The notes under the pieces were generated by a model that worked only from the letters and a program-made list of their open reading frames with translations, made no database searches and was not told the DNA's origin. DNA of 35,327 bases from NCBI RefSeq assembly GCF_000520715.1, contig NZ_ASSD01000261.1:1-35327 (forward strand), given 5' to 3'. Source of the DNA: Paenibacillus zanthoxyli JH29 (GTDB lineage Bacteria; Bacillota; Bacilli; Paenibacillales; Paenibacillaceae). The number at the start of each line of letters is the position of its first letter. Positions within the stretch are counted from its first letter, which is position 1. Positions 16,379-25,118 of the stretch are shown piece by piece. A program made the translations under genes and the position numbers.

Positions 16379-17158
16379 ATGGACGGCAATAAACCTTTCG
16401 AAACAGCTTACCGAAATGAGGAACCGGTAACGCCTCCGGGGGGAGAAGACCAGGGCGGTGAAGGAACTCAGGAAGCCGGAGGTACGATCAGCACGGTGAA
16501 GGAATTCGGTCAAGTAGCGGTTCCGCCCACCGAGCCGGAGATTTATTGCATTACGATCATAGGTCAGATCGAAGGGCATATCGTCATGCCCCCGCATAAC
16601 AAGACGACTAAATATGAGCATATCATCCCCCAACTGGTCGCAGCTGAGCAGAGCAAAACGGTCAAGGGGGTGCTTATCATTTTGAATACGGTGGGCGGTG
16701 ATGTGGAAGCTGGTCTTGCCATTGCGGAAATGATTGCTTCGCTATCGAAGCCGACGGTTACGGTCGTTGTTGGGGGAGGCCACAGCATCGGTGTTCCCAT
16801 CGCGGTATCCTCAAGCTATTCGATCATAGCGGAAAGCGCCACGATGACGATTCATCCCATCCGCATGAATGGCCTCGTCATCGGTGTTCCGCAGACTTTT
16901 GAGTACATGGAGAAAATGCAGGAGCGTGTTGTACGGTTCGTCACGTCCCATTCGCGGATTTCCGTTGAATGCTTCAAGGATCTGATGTTTAAGACAGGTG
17001 AACTTAACAGGGACATCGGTACGGCAGTCGGCGGAAGTGATGCCGTTGCATTTGGACTTATGGACGAAGTAGGCGGGATCGGCACAGCGATGACGAAACT
17101 GAATGAACTGATTGCCCTTAGAGGAGCCCCTGCCGAGACGGGAGGGTTGACCCAATGA
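16379..17158 (+). CDS. tepA: ClpP-like protease TepA (YmfB)
   Basis: TepA is a ClpP-fold serine protease; in B. subtilis it has been tied to removal of small acid-soluble spore proteins during outgrowth, and earlier to protein export. The 259-residue product has a variable acidic N-terminus (1-45), then the ClpP fold with [34 protein letters not shown] and the catalytic-serine block GGGHSIGVP (S136). [12 protein letters not shown] holds the likely catalytic histidine. The ATG at 16379 follows AAGGGAG (16364-16370) by 8 nt; an upstream in-frame start at 16349 is less likely. The stop overlaps the next gene by 4 nt (ATGA). A SigG-like promoter lies 60-100 bp upstream. Confidence 0.93.
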   Translation: MDGNKPFETAYRNEEPVTPPGGEDQGGEGTQEAGGTISTVKEFGQVAVPPTEPEIYCITIIGQIEGHIVMPPHNKTTKYEHIIPQLVAAEQSKTVKGVLIILNTVGGDVEAGLAIAEMIASLSKPTVTVVVGGGHSIGVPIAVSSSYSIIAESATMTIHPIRMNGLVIGVPQTFEYMEKMQERVVRFVTSHSRISVECFKDLMFKTGELNRDIGTAVGGSDAVAFGLMDEVGGIGTAMTKLNELIALRGAPAETGGLTQ

Positions 17159-17388
17159 TCCTGTATTCCGTTATATCCGCCGATCAGGTGTGGGAAGGGG
17201 CCATTAAGGCTTCGCCCCCGTTCCGTGAAGTCACGGTACAAGGGATTGTCATGCAGATTGAGCCGCTGGACGAGGGCAGAGCCAGAATCGTAAGGCTGCT
17301 CCAATGCCCGCTGCATCGCTATCTGGAGCCGGGTCTTGCGCCGGGACAAATCATTTTATATACGTCCGGGGGTCCAGGCCGCTCCTGA
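17155..17388 (+). CDS. ylzJ: YlzJ-like protein
   Basis: This 77-residue protein starts [15 protein letters not shown] and contains [19 protein letters not shown], resembling the YlzJ family found beside tepA and spoIIIE in Bacillales. Its function is unknown. It has no signal peptide or membrane segment, and its sequence suggests a small beta-rich cytoplasmic protein. The start overlaps the tepA stop in ATGA, so the pair is translationally coupled and probably co-expressed in the forespore. A vegetative-type promoter for spoIIIE lies after its stop. Confidence 0.85.
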   Translation: MILYSVISADQVWEGAIKASPPFREVTVQGIVMQIEPLDEGRARIVRLLQCPLHRYLEPGLAPGQIILYTSGGPGRS

Positions 17389-17442
17389 TAAAAGAGCAGC
17401 ATTTTCCGACAAAACAGAACATAGGTACGCCACGCCATTATA

Positions 17443-17451
17443 TGGTATAAT
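17443..17451 (+). promoter_or_regulatory. Extended -10 promoter of spoIIIE
   Basis: TGGTATAAT at 17443-17451 is a perfect extended -10 element (TGnTATAAT). No good -35 lies at the right distance, as is common for this class. Transcription would begin near 17458, only about 15 nt before the preferred GTG start. Confidence 0.65.
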
Positions 17452-17472
17452 ACTGATTCGGGGGTGGCTGGC

Positions 17473-20088
17473 GTGGCTAAACGGAGAAAACGGAAAAAAA
17501 AGAAAGCGCTGCTGGGCAGCGTTTTAAAATATGAGATTTATGGCATCCTTCTGATTACCTTCTCGGTTATAGCTTTATCCGGCGAAGCGGCGGTGGGACG
17601 TTCATTATCAAGCTTGGCCGCTTACCTTCTTGGCCGGTTTTATTTCGTATTGCCGCTCATAGGCATGTATTACGGATTAATGGTCATGATCTACCGGAAA
17701 TGGCCTTCGAATTGGAGCAGCCGGCACAGCGGTGTTCTGCTGCTGGTATGCTCAATGTGCCTGATGAGCAGCATTTCGGCTATGGAGCAGAAGCTTGGGC
17801 CGATATCCATGCTCCATCCGGGCAACGTGCTGTCACAGACCCAGAAGGATCTGGCCGGGGCGTTGACTCCAGCAGTAAATGACGGCAGCGTCTATTTGCT
17901 GGGCAAAGATATAAGCGGCGGCTATCTTGGCGGATTGGAATTCGCTGTGCTGCTGTGGTTGTTCGGGACGCTTGGTGCCAAGCTGCTTATGATCGTTATG
18001 CTGGCGATCAGCTTTATGCTGGTTACGAATCTCTCCTACATCGAGCTGTTCGGAATACTGAGAACCCGGGCGGTCAAGCTTGCGGAAGGCATTCGGCTTA
18101 GAGCGGCTAACCGCCCGCAGGCGGTGCCGGTACCCTCCCGGGGACGACCTAAGAAGGTTCAGGAGGAACCGGAAGAAGAGGAAGAGGAGGAACTGGAAGC
18201 AGGACTTCCGAGCCGTAAAGCGCCGCAGTTCTTCGACATACTTATGCGGCGCAAGACTCCGCGATCCGGAGGCGAAGCTTTGCCGGATTCCGGGGAGGAT
18301 GATTGGGACGAGGAGCATAGGAATGTTCCGATCATTTCAGGTATTCCTTCCCAATCGGATTGGTCTGGTCCAGATGAAGACTATGATTTTGAGAATGAGG
18401 AATTGGAATCTGGAGCTCCTATCATTCGCGATTTCTTTGAGCATATCCGTGCGGAAGGCTTGAGCGACGAAGACCGTGAGGAATGGAGCGAGTTCTCGCC
18501 GGCTGCGCGGAGCAATACGAAGCCTGCCGATGCCCTGAGCCTCGCGGAAGCGGCGGAAGGGTCTGTCTCCGGGGAAGACGCTGTTATTGTTGAGGCAAGC
18601 ACAGGCGCGGAAGGAGAGGCCGAAGGAGACAGACCTCCGGCTCCCAAGCCGGCGCCTCCGCCTAAGCCTTACAAGCTTCCGCCGTTCCGGCTGCTGTCGA
18701 AGCCAAATAGCGGCGGCAAAGCCGGCGACCAGAACGATTACATGCAGACGGCCCGCAAGCTTGAAGCGACGCTGGAAAGCTTTGGCGTTCGGGCTAAGGT
18801 GCTGGAGGTTGTCCGGGGGCCGGCGGTTACCCGGTACGAGATTCAGCCCGATATTGGCGTGAAGGTCAGCCGGATCGTCAATCTGACCGATGATATCGCT
18901 TTGGCGCTCGCCGCCAAAGATATCCGGATGGAGGCGCCGATTCCTGGCAAATCGGCAATCGGAATCGAGGTGCCGAATCCGGAGGTATCGCTGGTCACCA
19001 TGAGAGAAGTGATGGAGACCCAAATTTTCCAGGAAGCCGAAGCCAGGCTGACGATTGCTTTCGGCAGGGATATTTCCGGCCAGACGATCATTGGCAATCT
19101 CGCCAAAATGCCCCATCTGCTCGTTGCCGGGGCAACAGGTTCCGGCAAATCGGTCTGCATCAACGGAATTATCACCAGCATTCTGTACAAGGCCAAGCCG
19201 GATGAAGTCAAGTTTCTTATGGTCGATCCGAAGATGGTCGAACTGAATGTATACAATGGGATTCCCCATTTAATGGCTCCTGTCGTTACCGACCCGAAAC
19301 GCGCCAGCCTGGCGCTCAAGAAAATTGTGGTCGAGATGGAGAAAAGATATGAGCTGTTCTCCAAATCCGGAACCCGGAATGTGGAAGGCTACAACCATCT
19401 GATGAAGGATAACCCGGAGGCGGTTCTGCCGTATATCGTCGTCATTGTGGACGAGCTTGCCGACTTGATGATGGTTGCCGCGAACGATGTGGAAGACGCC
19501 ATTTGCCGTCTAGCACAGATGGCGCGGGCGGCCGGAATTCATCTGATCATTGCGACCCAGCGCCCTTCGGTGGATGTCATCACCGGTGTCATCAAGGCCA
19601 ATATCCCTTCGCGGATCGCCTTTGGCGTCTCCTCGCAGGTTGATTCACGCACCATTCTGGACATGGCGGGAGCAGAGAAGCTGCTGGGGCGCGGCGATAT
19701 GCTGTTCATGCCGATGGGTTCCTCCAAGCCGGTACGGGTTCAAGGGGCTTTCATGAGCGATGCCGAGGTGGAAGCGATCGTCCATTATGTCAGCAGCCAA
19801 GGCGAAGCGGAGTATGACGAGTCTATCGTTCCGGAAGTGGATGATGCGGCTGCGGAAACCGGGGAGCCGCAGGATGAGCTATACGAGCAGGCGGTGCAAA
19901 TCGTGCTTGAAGCCAAGCAGGCTTCGGTATCGCTGCTGCAGCGCAGGATGCGCGTCGGTTACACCCGGGCCGCCAGACTGATCGATTCCATGGAGGCCAG
20001 GGGTGTTATAGGTCCGTACGAGGGCAGCAAGCCTCGGGAAGTGCTGATCTCGCTGGAGCAGTACCAGCAAAGCCGGATCAGTTCCTGA
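17473..20088 (+). CDS. spoIIIE: DNA translocase FtsK/SpoIIIE
   Basis: SpoIIIE is the septal DNA pump that moves the chromosome into the forespore and clears DNA from division septa. The 871 residues show a basic N-terminus ([11 protein letters not shown]), four or five membrane segments within roughly 20-200, a variable acidic and proline-rich linker (about 215-410), the alpha/beta motor with Walker A GATGSGKS (K559) and Walker [11 protein letters not shown] (D660), and the C-terminal gamma winged helix ([19 protein letters not shown]) that reads orienting DNA sequences. The GTG at 17473 is preferred over the in-frame GTG at 17464: GGGGGTG lies 6 nt upstream, the protein start matches the B. 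subtilis MAKKKRK start, and the promoter leaves almost no leader for 17464. A strong terminator follows. Confidence 0.95.
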   Translation: MAKRRKRKKKKALLGSVLKYEIYGILLITFSVIALSGEAAVGRSLSSLAAYLLGRFYFVLPLIGMYYGLMVMIYRKWPSNWSSRHSGVLLLVCSMCLMSSISAMEQKLGPISMLHPGNVLSQTQKDLAGALTPAVNDGSVYLLGKDISGGYLGGLEFAVLLWLFGTLGAKLLMIVMLAISFMLVTNLSYIELFGILRTRAVKLAEGIRLRAANRPQAVPVPSRGRPKKVQEEPEEEEEEELEAGLPSRKAPQFFDILMRRKTPRSGGEALPDSGEDDWDEEHRNVPIISGIPSQSDWSGPDEDYDFENEELESGAPIIRDFFEHIRAEGLSDEDREEWSEFSPAARSNTKPADALSLAEAAEGSVSGEDAVIVEASTGAEGEAEGDRPPAPKPAPPPKPYKLPPFRLLSKPNSGGKAGDQNDYMQTARKLEATLESFGVRAKVLEVVRGPAVTRYEIQPDIGVKVSRIVNLTDDIALALAAKDIRMEAPIPGKSAIGIEVPNPEVSLVTMREVMETQIFQEAEARLTIAFGRDISGQTIIGNLAKMPHLLVAGATGSGKSVCINGIITSILYKAKPDEVKFLMVDPKMVELNVYNGIPHLMAPVVTDPKRASLALKKIVVEMEKRYELFSKSGTRNVEGYNHLMKDNPEAVLPYIVVIVDELADLMMVAANDVEDAICRLAQMARAAGIHLIIATQRPSVDVITGVIKANIPSRIAFGVSSQVDSRTILDMAGAEKLLGRGDMLFMPMGSSKPVRVQGAFMSDAEVEAIVHYVSSQGEAEYDESIVPEVDDAAAETGEPQDELYEQAVQIVLEAKQASVSLLQRRMRVGYTRAARLIDSMEARGVIGPYEGSKPREVLISLEQYQQSRISS

Positions 20089-20115
20089 TTCTACATGGCA
20101 GCAGTTTAGGCCAAG

Positions 20116-20150
20116 CGTTCTTTTTCTGCGGAAAAGGAACGTTTTTCTTT
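20116..20150 (+). terminator. Intrinsic terminator of spoIIIE
   Basis: CGTTCTTTTTC (20116-20126) pairs with GAAAAGGAACG (20131-20141), 11 bp with a TGCG loop, followed by TTTTTCTTT. Confidence 0.9.
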
Positions 20151-20183
20151 ATTTTAACTTCCTTTCTTTTCGTTCCTTTCGGT

Positions 20184-20213
20184 GCATAGGATTCTTGCGC
20201 TGTCATCATAATA
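20184..20213 (+). promoter_or_regulatory. SigG promoter (full consensus match) of the sleB-like gene
   Basis: GCATA (20184-20188), an 18-bp spacer and CATAATA (20207-20213) fit GHATR-N18-CATWHTA at every position. The downstream gene encodes a germination hydrolase of the kind made in the forespore. Confidence 0.75.
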
Positions 20214-20263
20214 ACGTTAGCCATCCATGCAGAACTTAAAAGAGAAAGGTAGAGCGAAGCCAA

Positions 20264-21079
20264 ATGAAGAATCAGAAGCTATGGATTATTGCCGTACTAG
20301 CCCTTACGCTTGCGTCAGCCCCGCTGATTGAACATTTCTCCGGAGGGAAGGCATCATCGAAAGTTCCGCAGACTGCTGCGAGTTCTTCGTCCGAGGCTGG
20401 GCCGAGCGATGAAGCGATACCCGCTTTTAGCACTGTACCCATTAAATACGGCGCCTCCGGGCAAGATGTATATGAGCTTCAGGGACGCTTAAAGCACCTT
20501 GGATATTTCTCGGGCACAATAGACAGCCAATTCGGCAGCGAAACATTGAACTCGGTCAAATGGTTTCAGTGGAAATTTGGCATGGTGGCAGACGGTGTCG
20601 TTGGAGCAAAGACGAAGCTGAGGTTGTACAATGCAACCAAGAACTGGCGTCCTACGGAACCGAGGACCGCGAAAAAAACAACCCAAAATACGGCCGAACT
20701 GGCGTCCGGAAATACAATGGGCTTGTCGGAGAACGATTTGAGGATCATGGCAAATGCCGTTTACGGTGAAGCTAGGGGAGAGCCGTTTGAAGGACAGGTG
20801 GCCGTGGCCGCGGTCATTCTGAACCGGACAAAATCCCCGAGTTTTCCGAACACGCCTTCGGGTGTGATATTCCAACCCGGAGCTTTCACCGCCGTTGCTG
20901 ACGGACAGATTTATCTGACACCCAATGAACAAGCAAGCAAAGCGGTTCGGCAGGCGCTCAACGGCTGGGACCCGACGGGAGGCTGTCTGTATTACTTCAA
21001 TCCGAAGACTGCAACCTCCAAATGGATCTGGACAAGACCGCAGGTGAAAACGATCGGCGAGCATATTTTCTGTATGTAA
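20264..21079 (+). CDS. SleB-like spore cortex-lytic / cell wall hydrolase
   Basis: This exported peptidoglycan hydrolase has a signal peptide (residues 1-25, MKNQKLWIIAVLALTLASA), a serine-rich spacer, a peptidoglycan-binding domain at about 63-130 (YGASGQDVYELQGRLKHLGY, VADGVVGAKT) and a C-terminal SleB-type lytic domain from about 153. That domain carries YGEARGEP with the likely catalytic glutamate E169, then AVILNRTKSPSFPNT and GGCLYYFNP. SleB enzymes are lytic transglycosylases that break spore cortex during germination. The 271 residues are a little shorter than B. subtilis SleB (about 305). The ATG at 20264 has a weak AAAGGT at 20245-20250, 13 nt away. A SigG consensus promoter and flanking terminators make it a single sporulation cistron. 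A vegetative wall hydrolase of the same family is less likely. Confidence 0.88.
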   Translation: MKNQKLWIIAVLALTLASAPLIEHFSGGKASSKVPQTAASSSSEAGPSDEAIPAFSTVPIKYGASGQDVYELQGRLKHLGYFSGTIDSQFGSETLNSVKWFQWKFGMVADGVVGAKTKLRLYNATKNWRPTEPRTAKKTTQNTAELASGNTMGLSENDLRIMANAVYGEARGEPFEGQVAVAAVILNRTKSPSFPNTPSGVIFQPGAFTAVADGQIYLTPNEQASKAVRQALNGWDPTGGCLYYFNPKTATSKWIWTRPQVKTIGEHIFCM

Positions 21080-21092
21080 CCGAAACCCCAGG

Positions 21093-21130
21093 AGCAATCG
21101 GAAGACTTGTCTTTCGGTTGCTTCCTTACT
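21093..21130 (+). terminator. Terminator after the sleB-like gene
   Basis: AGCAATCGGAAGAC (21093-21106) pairs with GTCTTTCGGTTGCT (21109-21122), including two wobbles; a broken T-rich tail (TCCTTACTTT) follows. Confidence 0.7.
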
Positions 21131-21208
21131 TTGGAATGGTTTAGAATAAATATTACTTCATAAATATGGTTTAAAAGCATCTATCCAGGCCGTAAAGGAG
21201 TTTTCGAC

Positions 21209-22492
21209 TTGACAAATCACGTATTCCAGCATGGCAACGTAGGAGGCATCCGGATTCATGTGCTGCCGACGAAGACGTTTAAGACTTATGCGATATCGCT
21301 GTATGCCGGCTTGCCCTTGGCCGAAGAGACCGTGACCCCCACCGCGCTGATTCCGTTTGTTCTCCGCCGGGGCACGGCTTCTTATCCGGAGACAACCCAG
21401 TTCCGCGAACGGTTGGAAGAGCTGTATGGAGCGGGATTCGGATTCGACGTGTATAAGCGCGGCGATTACCAGATCATCCAGTTCCGGATGGACACGATCA
21501 ATGATTCATTTGTGCAGAGCAAGGAGAGTCTGCTAGGCGAATCCTTCGCTTTTTTGGGAGAAGTGCTTACACAGCCTGTACTGGAAGGCGGCAGCTTCAA
21601 GGCTTCTTATGTGGGAACGGAGCGTGAGACTGTCCGCAAGAAGCTGGAGGCTATCGTCAATGACAAAATCCGTTACGCGGCCGAGCGCTGCATCGAGGAA
21701 ATGTGCCGGGAAGAGCCGTATCGTCTGCATCCGCTCGGACAAAGGGCGGATTTAGACGCGATTACCCCGGATTCGCTGCATCAGTCCTATCTTTCTTGGC
21801 TGGAAGGAGCGATTCTCGATCTGTATGTCGTTGGCGACACGACGCCTGAAGAAGTTGAGAAGCTGGTAGAGCGGCATTTTGGCTTTGGCGGCCGGACAGC
21901 ATCCTCCCAGTATCAATCCCGATTCTCCCCTAAGACCGTTACGGAGGTCCGCACGGTGGAAGAACGGATGGATGTCGGTCAAGGCAAGCTGAACATGGGT
22001 TTGCGGACTTCCGTTACTTACAGGGACGACGCCTATGCGCACGCTTTAATGTACAACGGTATTTTGGGCGGCTATCCGCATTCCAAGCTGTTCGTCAATG
22101 TCCGGGAGAAGGAGAGTCTGGCTTACTATGCGTCTTCCCGCTACGACGGGCATAAAGGAATTGCCACGATTCAGTCGGGCATTGAAATCGAGAACTACGG
22201 CAAAGCCGTGGATATCATACGCAAGCAGCTTGATGAAATGAAAAAAGGGAATATCAGCGATCTGGAGCTGAACCAGACCAAGGCGATGATACGCAACCTG
22301 CTCTTGGAAATCCAGGACTCCGCCTTTGAAATGATTGCATTCGACTTCAACCGCCAGTTGTCCGGCAAAGACCGTTCTGCGGAAGAACTGATGAGCCAGG
22401 TGGAAGCTTCCGGCGCGGAGGACGTGAAACGGGCTGCCGACACCGTCCAGCTGGATACGATCTATTTCCTGACAGGACAGAAGGAGGAGTAG
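21209..22492 (+). CDS. ymfF: M16 peptidase-like protein YmfF, without zinc motif
   Basis: The 427-residue product has the two-domain M16 fold and resembles YmfF. The region where M16 enzymes carry HxxEH reads LIPFVLRRGTASYP followed by FRERLEELYGAGFGF, so no HxxEH is present. The second-half block VNVREKESLAYYASSRYDG and the following GIE segment are kept, as expected for the substrate-guiding half. It is probably the non-catalytic partner of YmfH, which starts 2 bp downstream and does have the motif; such active/inactive pairs are known for M16 proteins. The TTG start at 21209 follows AAAGGAG (21194-21200) by 8 nt. No convincing promoter was seen in the 80 bp upstream. Confidence 0.88.
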   Translation: MTNHVFQHGNVGGIRIHVLPTKTFKTYAISLYAGLPLAEETVTPTALIPFVLRRGTASYPETTQFRERLEELYGAGFGFDVYKRGDYQIIQFRMDTINDSFVQSKESLLGESFAFLGEVLTQPVLEGGSFKASYVGTERETVRKKLEAIVNDKIRYAAERCIEEMCREEPYRLHPLGQRADLDAITPDSLHQSYLSWLEGAILDLYVVGDTTPEEVEKLVERHFGFGGRTASSQYQSRFSPKTVTEVRTVEERMDVGQGKLNMGLRTSVTYRDDAYAHALMYNGILGGYPHSKLFVNVREKESLAYYASSRYDGHKGIATIQSGIEIENYGKAVDIIRKQLDEMKKGNISDLELNQTKAMIRNLLLEIQDSAFEMIAFDFNRQLSGKDRSAEELMSQVEASGAEDVKRAADTVQLDTIYFLTGQKEE

Positions 22493-22494
22493 CT

Positions 22495-23775
22495 GTGGAA
22501 CAGATCCATTATGACAGGCTTCAGGAAACGCTGTACTACGAAGTTTTAGATAACGGGCTGAGTGTATACGTTCTTCCGAAGCCGGGTTTCAGAAAAACAT
22601 ACGCCACGTTTGCGACCAAATACGGTTCGGTGGATAATCACTTCCGTGTGGCCGGAGGCGAGGAAACATCGGTGCCGGATGGCATCGCCCACTTTTTGGA
22701 GCATAAAATGTTCGAGGAGCCGGAGGGCGACATTTTCGCCACTTTTGCATCAAACGGAGCGTCGGCCAATGCTTTTACGAGCTTTGAGCAGACGGTTTAC
22801 CTGTTCTCCGCCACAGAAAAAATAGAGACGAATATCGAAACATTGATCGATTTTGTGCAGCGTCCCTATTTTACAGACCAGAATGTGGAGAAGGAAAAGG
22901 GCATCATCGGCCAGGAAATCAACATGTATGCCGACAATCCGGATTGGCGCGTCTATTTCGGGCTGATCGAAGCAATGTATCAGAAAAATCCGGTACGGAT
23001 CGATATCGCCGGCACAGTGGAATCCATCTCGTCAATTACCAAAGAAACACTCTATACCTGCTACAATGCTTTTTACCATCCGAGCAACATGCTGCTCTTT
23101 ATCGTCGGCGGCGTAGATCCGGAGGCTGTCTTTAAGCTGGTGCGCGACAATCAAAGCCGGAAAGCTTACGAACGGCAGGGCGAGATCGAACGGATTTTTG
23201 AACGGGAGCCGGAACAAGTTGGCCAGAAGCGGCTGGAGAACAAGCTGGCAGTGTCCATGCCTAAATGTCTGTTCGGTTTCAAGGAAAAAGAGACCGGGCT
23301 GACAGGCAAAGCCGCGGTGCGGCGCGATTTGACGACCAAGCTGATGCTTGACCTTCTGCTTGGCAGCAGTACCGTTCTGTACCAGAAGCTGTACGACGAA
23401 GAGCTCATTTCCGACAGCTTCGGACATGAATTCAACAGCTCGCCGCAGTACGCCTTCTCCGCGATCGGCGGCGATACGAAGGACCCCGATCTGCTGCTCA
23501 AACGGATCAGGGAAGAGATTCACGCTGTTCTTAGGGCGGGCTTCTCTGAACGCGATTTTATCCGGGCGCGCAACAAGAAAATCGGCGGACATTTGCGCAT
23601 GCTGAACTCTCCGGAGAGCATTGCCCATGAATTTACACGTTATCAGTTCCGCGGAGGTGACTTCTTCGGTGTCGTTCCGGAATACGAATCGATAACACTG
23701 GATGAAGTGAATGAACGGCTGCGCGAGCACATCGATTGGGATCAGCTTGCCGTATCCGTGGTGGTGAACCCGTAG
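22495..23775 (+). CDS. ymfH: M16 family zinc peptidase YmfH
   Basis: The 426-residue product is an M16 metallopeptidase with an intact inverted zinc motif, HFLEH (H66, E69, H70), and the downstream glutamate in KGIIGQEINMYADNPDW. The first half resembles MlpA from this window (ASANAFTSFEQTVYLF), so the locus encodes three M16 proteins. It is expected to be the catalytic member of a YmfF-YmfH pair; the natural substrate is not known to me. The GTG start at 22495 follows AAGGAGGAG (22481-22489). The stop TAG shares its last base with the GTG of the next gene, so translation is coupled. Confidence 0.92.
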   Translation: MEQIHYDRLQETLYYEVLDNGLSVYVLPKPGFRKTYATFATKYGSVDNHFRVAGGEETSVPDGIAHFLEHKMFEEPEGDIFATFASNGASANAFTSFEQTVYLFSATEKIETNIETLIDFVQRPYFTDQNVEKEKGIIGQEINMYADNPDWRVYFGLIEAMYQKNPVRIDIAGTVESISSITKETLYTCYNAFYHPSNMLLFIVGGVDPEAVFKLVRDNQSRKAYERQGEIERIFEREPEQVGQKRLENKLAVSMPKCLFGFKEKETGLTGKAAVRRDLTTKLMLDLLLGSSTVLYQKLYDEELISDSFGHEFNSSPQYAFSAIGGDTKDPDLLLKRIREEIHAVLRAGFSERDFIRARNKKIGGHLRMLNSPESIAHEFTRYQFRGGDFFGVVPEYESITLDEVNERLREHIDWDQLAVSVVVNP

Positions 23776-24542
23776 TGAATATTGTGGGAGCGAGCGGCAA
23801 GCCGCTCGGAGAAACGACGGTGCTTATTACCGGCGGCAGCGGAGGGATTGGCGGCGCCATTGCCGAGCGCTTTGCCTCGGCACGGATGAATATTGTGATT
23901 CACTATATGAATTCCCATGAGGCGGCCAATGAGGTGGCGCGGCGCTGTATGAATGCCGGTTCACAGGTCATGACCGTGGCCGCCGATTTAAGAGACCGAA
24001 GCCAGCTCCAGCGCATGGCTGAACGGATTACGGCCACCGGTTTGCAGCCGGACATATTGGTCAACAATGCCGGCAGAGCCCATTACGGCATGCTTGCCGA
24101 TCTTACCGAAGAGGAATGGGACGATTGTTTGGCCGTCAATCTGAAAGGGACCTTTCTTTGCAGCCAGATTTTTATGCCCTATATGGTTTCGCAGCGGTAT
24201 GGGCGGATTATCAACGTCTCTTCCGTATGGGGAATTTCGGGCGCGTCTTGCGAAGTTGCCTATTCTGCGAGCAAGGGCGGCGTCAACGCCTTTACTAAGG
24301 CACTGGCCAAGGAATTGGCCCCTTCAGGCGTAACGGTGAACGCGGTGGCTCCGGGCGCGGTGCGCACGGCGATGCTGGAAAATTTATTGGAGGACGAGGT
24401 TCGCATGCTTGAGGAAGAAATTCCCGCAGGCAGACTTGCCTCTCCGGAAGAAGTCGCTTCGCTTGTGTATTTTTTGGCTCTGCCGGAATCGGGATATATC
24501 AACGGACAAATTATTAGCCCAAATGGGGGCTGGGTTACCTGA
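23775..24542 (+). CDS. ymfI: Short-chain dehydrogenase/reductase YmfI (FabG-like)
   Basis: This is a classical SDR enzyme of 255 residues. It has the NAD(P)-binding loop TGGSGGIG (residues 19-26), NNAG near residue 97, the catalytic serine in NVSSVWGIS and the Y163/K167 pair in YSASKGG. A C-terminal GYINGQIISPNGGW block is typical of 3-oxoacyl-ACP reductase relatives. The real substrate is unknown; fatty-acid or other ketone reduction is possible. The GTG at 23775 overlaps the ymfH stop by one base. An in-frame upstream TTG at 23736 lies deep inside ymfH and is less likely. No terminator was seen at its end, where a SigG-type promoter for ymfJ begins. Confidence 0.9.
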   Translation: MNIVGASGKPLGETTVLITGGSGGIGGAIAERFASARMNIVIHYMNSHEAANEVARRCMNAGSQVMTVAADLRDRSQLQRMAERITATGLQPDILVNNAGRAHYGMLADLTEEEWDDCLAVNLKGTFLCSQIFMPYMVSQRYGRIINVSSVWGISGASCEVAYSASKGGVNAFTKALAKELAPSGVTVNAVAPGAVRTAMLENLLEDEVRMLEEEIPAGRLASPEEVASLVYFLALPESGYINGQIISPNGGWVT

Positions 24543-24560
24543 CGTTGGGAAAAGACCTAA

Positions 24561-24590
24561 GCATAACAGGTTTTCTTCGAGGGCATATTA
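24561..24590 (+). promoter_or_regulatory. SigG promoter (full consensus match) of ymfJ
   Basis: GCATA (24561-24565), an 18-bp spacer and CATATTA (24584-24590) fit GHATR-N18-CATWHTA at every position. Transcription would begin near 24597, about 75 nt before ymfJ. Confidence 0.75.
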
Positions 24591-24672
24591 CTACTGTTGC
24601 TTTTAAATCTTAAGCGCAAATGGCCTGCTGCCTAAGGGTAAGCAAGGTCATCACCACGAAGGAGGATTTAAT

Positions 24673-24936
24673 ATGTCAACAGAATCAACCGTAATCAGGA
24701 ACTATGATACCTGGAAGAAATTTTTGGGTGAGCGGGTTGTGCAGGCTGAGAAAGTCGGCATGAGTGAGGATACCATTGCCAAGCTCGCTTTTGAAATCGG
24801 GGAATTCCTCGACAAGAAGGTAGACCCGCAAAACGCCTCCAACCGGGCGATCAAAGAGCTGTGGGACGTAGGCGATGAAAGCCAGCGGCATACAATTGCC
24901 TCCCTCATGGTCAAGCTGGCGAAGCAGAACGCATAG
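24673..24936 (+). CDS. ymfJ: DUF3243 family protein YmfJ
   Basis: This 87-residue soluble, probably helical protein belongs to the DUF3243 family (B. subtilis YmfJ), recognisable from WKKFLGERVVQAEKVGMSE and LAFEIGEFLDKKVDPQN. Its molecular function is unknown. The ATG at 24673 follows AAGGAGGATT (24659-24668). A SigG consensus promoter upstream and a terminator 12 nt downstream make it a single cistron, so it is probably a forespore protein. It is not a small acid-soluble spore protein by sequence. Confidence 0.92.
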   Translation: MSTESTVIRNYDTWKKFLGERVVQAEKVGMSEDTIAKLAFEIGEFLDKKVDPQNASNRAIKELWDVGDESQRHTIASLMVKLAKQNA

Positions 24937-24947
24937 CCCGGCGGAAC

Positions 24948-24971
24948 AAGCTCCCCCTCGAGGGAGCTTTT
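24948..24971 (+). terminator. Intrinsic terminator of ymfJ
   Basis: AAGCTCCC (24948-24955) and GGGAGCTT (24962-24969) form a perfect 8-bp stem with a 6-nt loop, ending in TTTT. Confidence 0.85.
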
Positions 24972-24995
24972 CTGCAATTGTCAGACCATTCGACC

Positions 24996-25024
24996 TTGCC
25001 TTTCAATTTCATTTTATATATCAT
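24996..25024 (+). promoter_or_regulatory. Vegetative-type promoter of ymfK-rodZ
   Basis: TTGCCT (24996-25001) and TATCAT (25019-25024) are 17 bp apart, four and five of six matches to the SigA consensus. Confidence 0.55.
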
Positions 25025-25118
25025 TAACATGACCCGTGAACCTGTGGTGTGTCGCTTCTTGGCGTTTTGTAGCGAATCAAGGCTCGGGAAAGGGAATTTA
25101 CATTACGAGGTGTACAAG

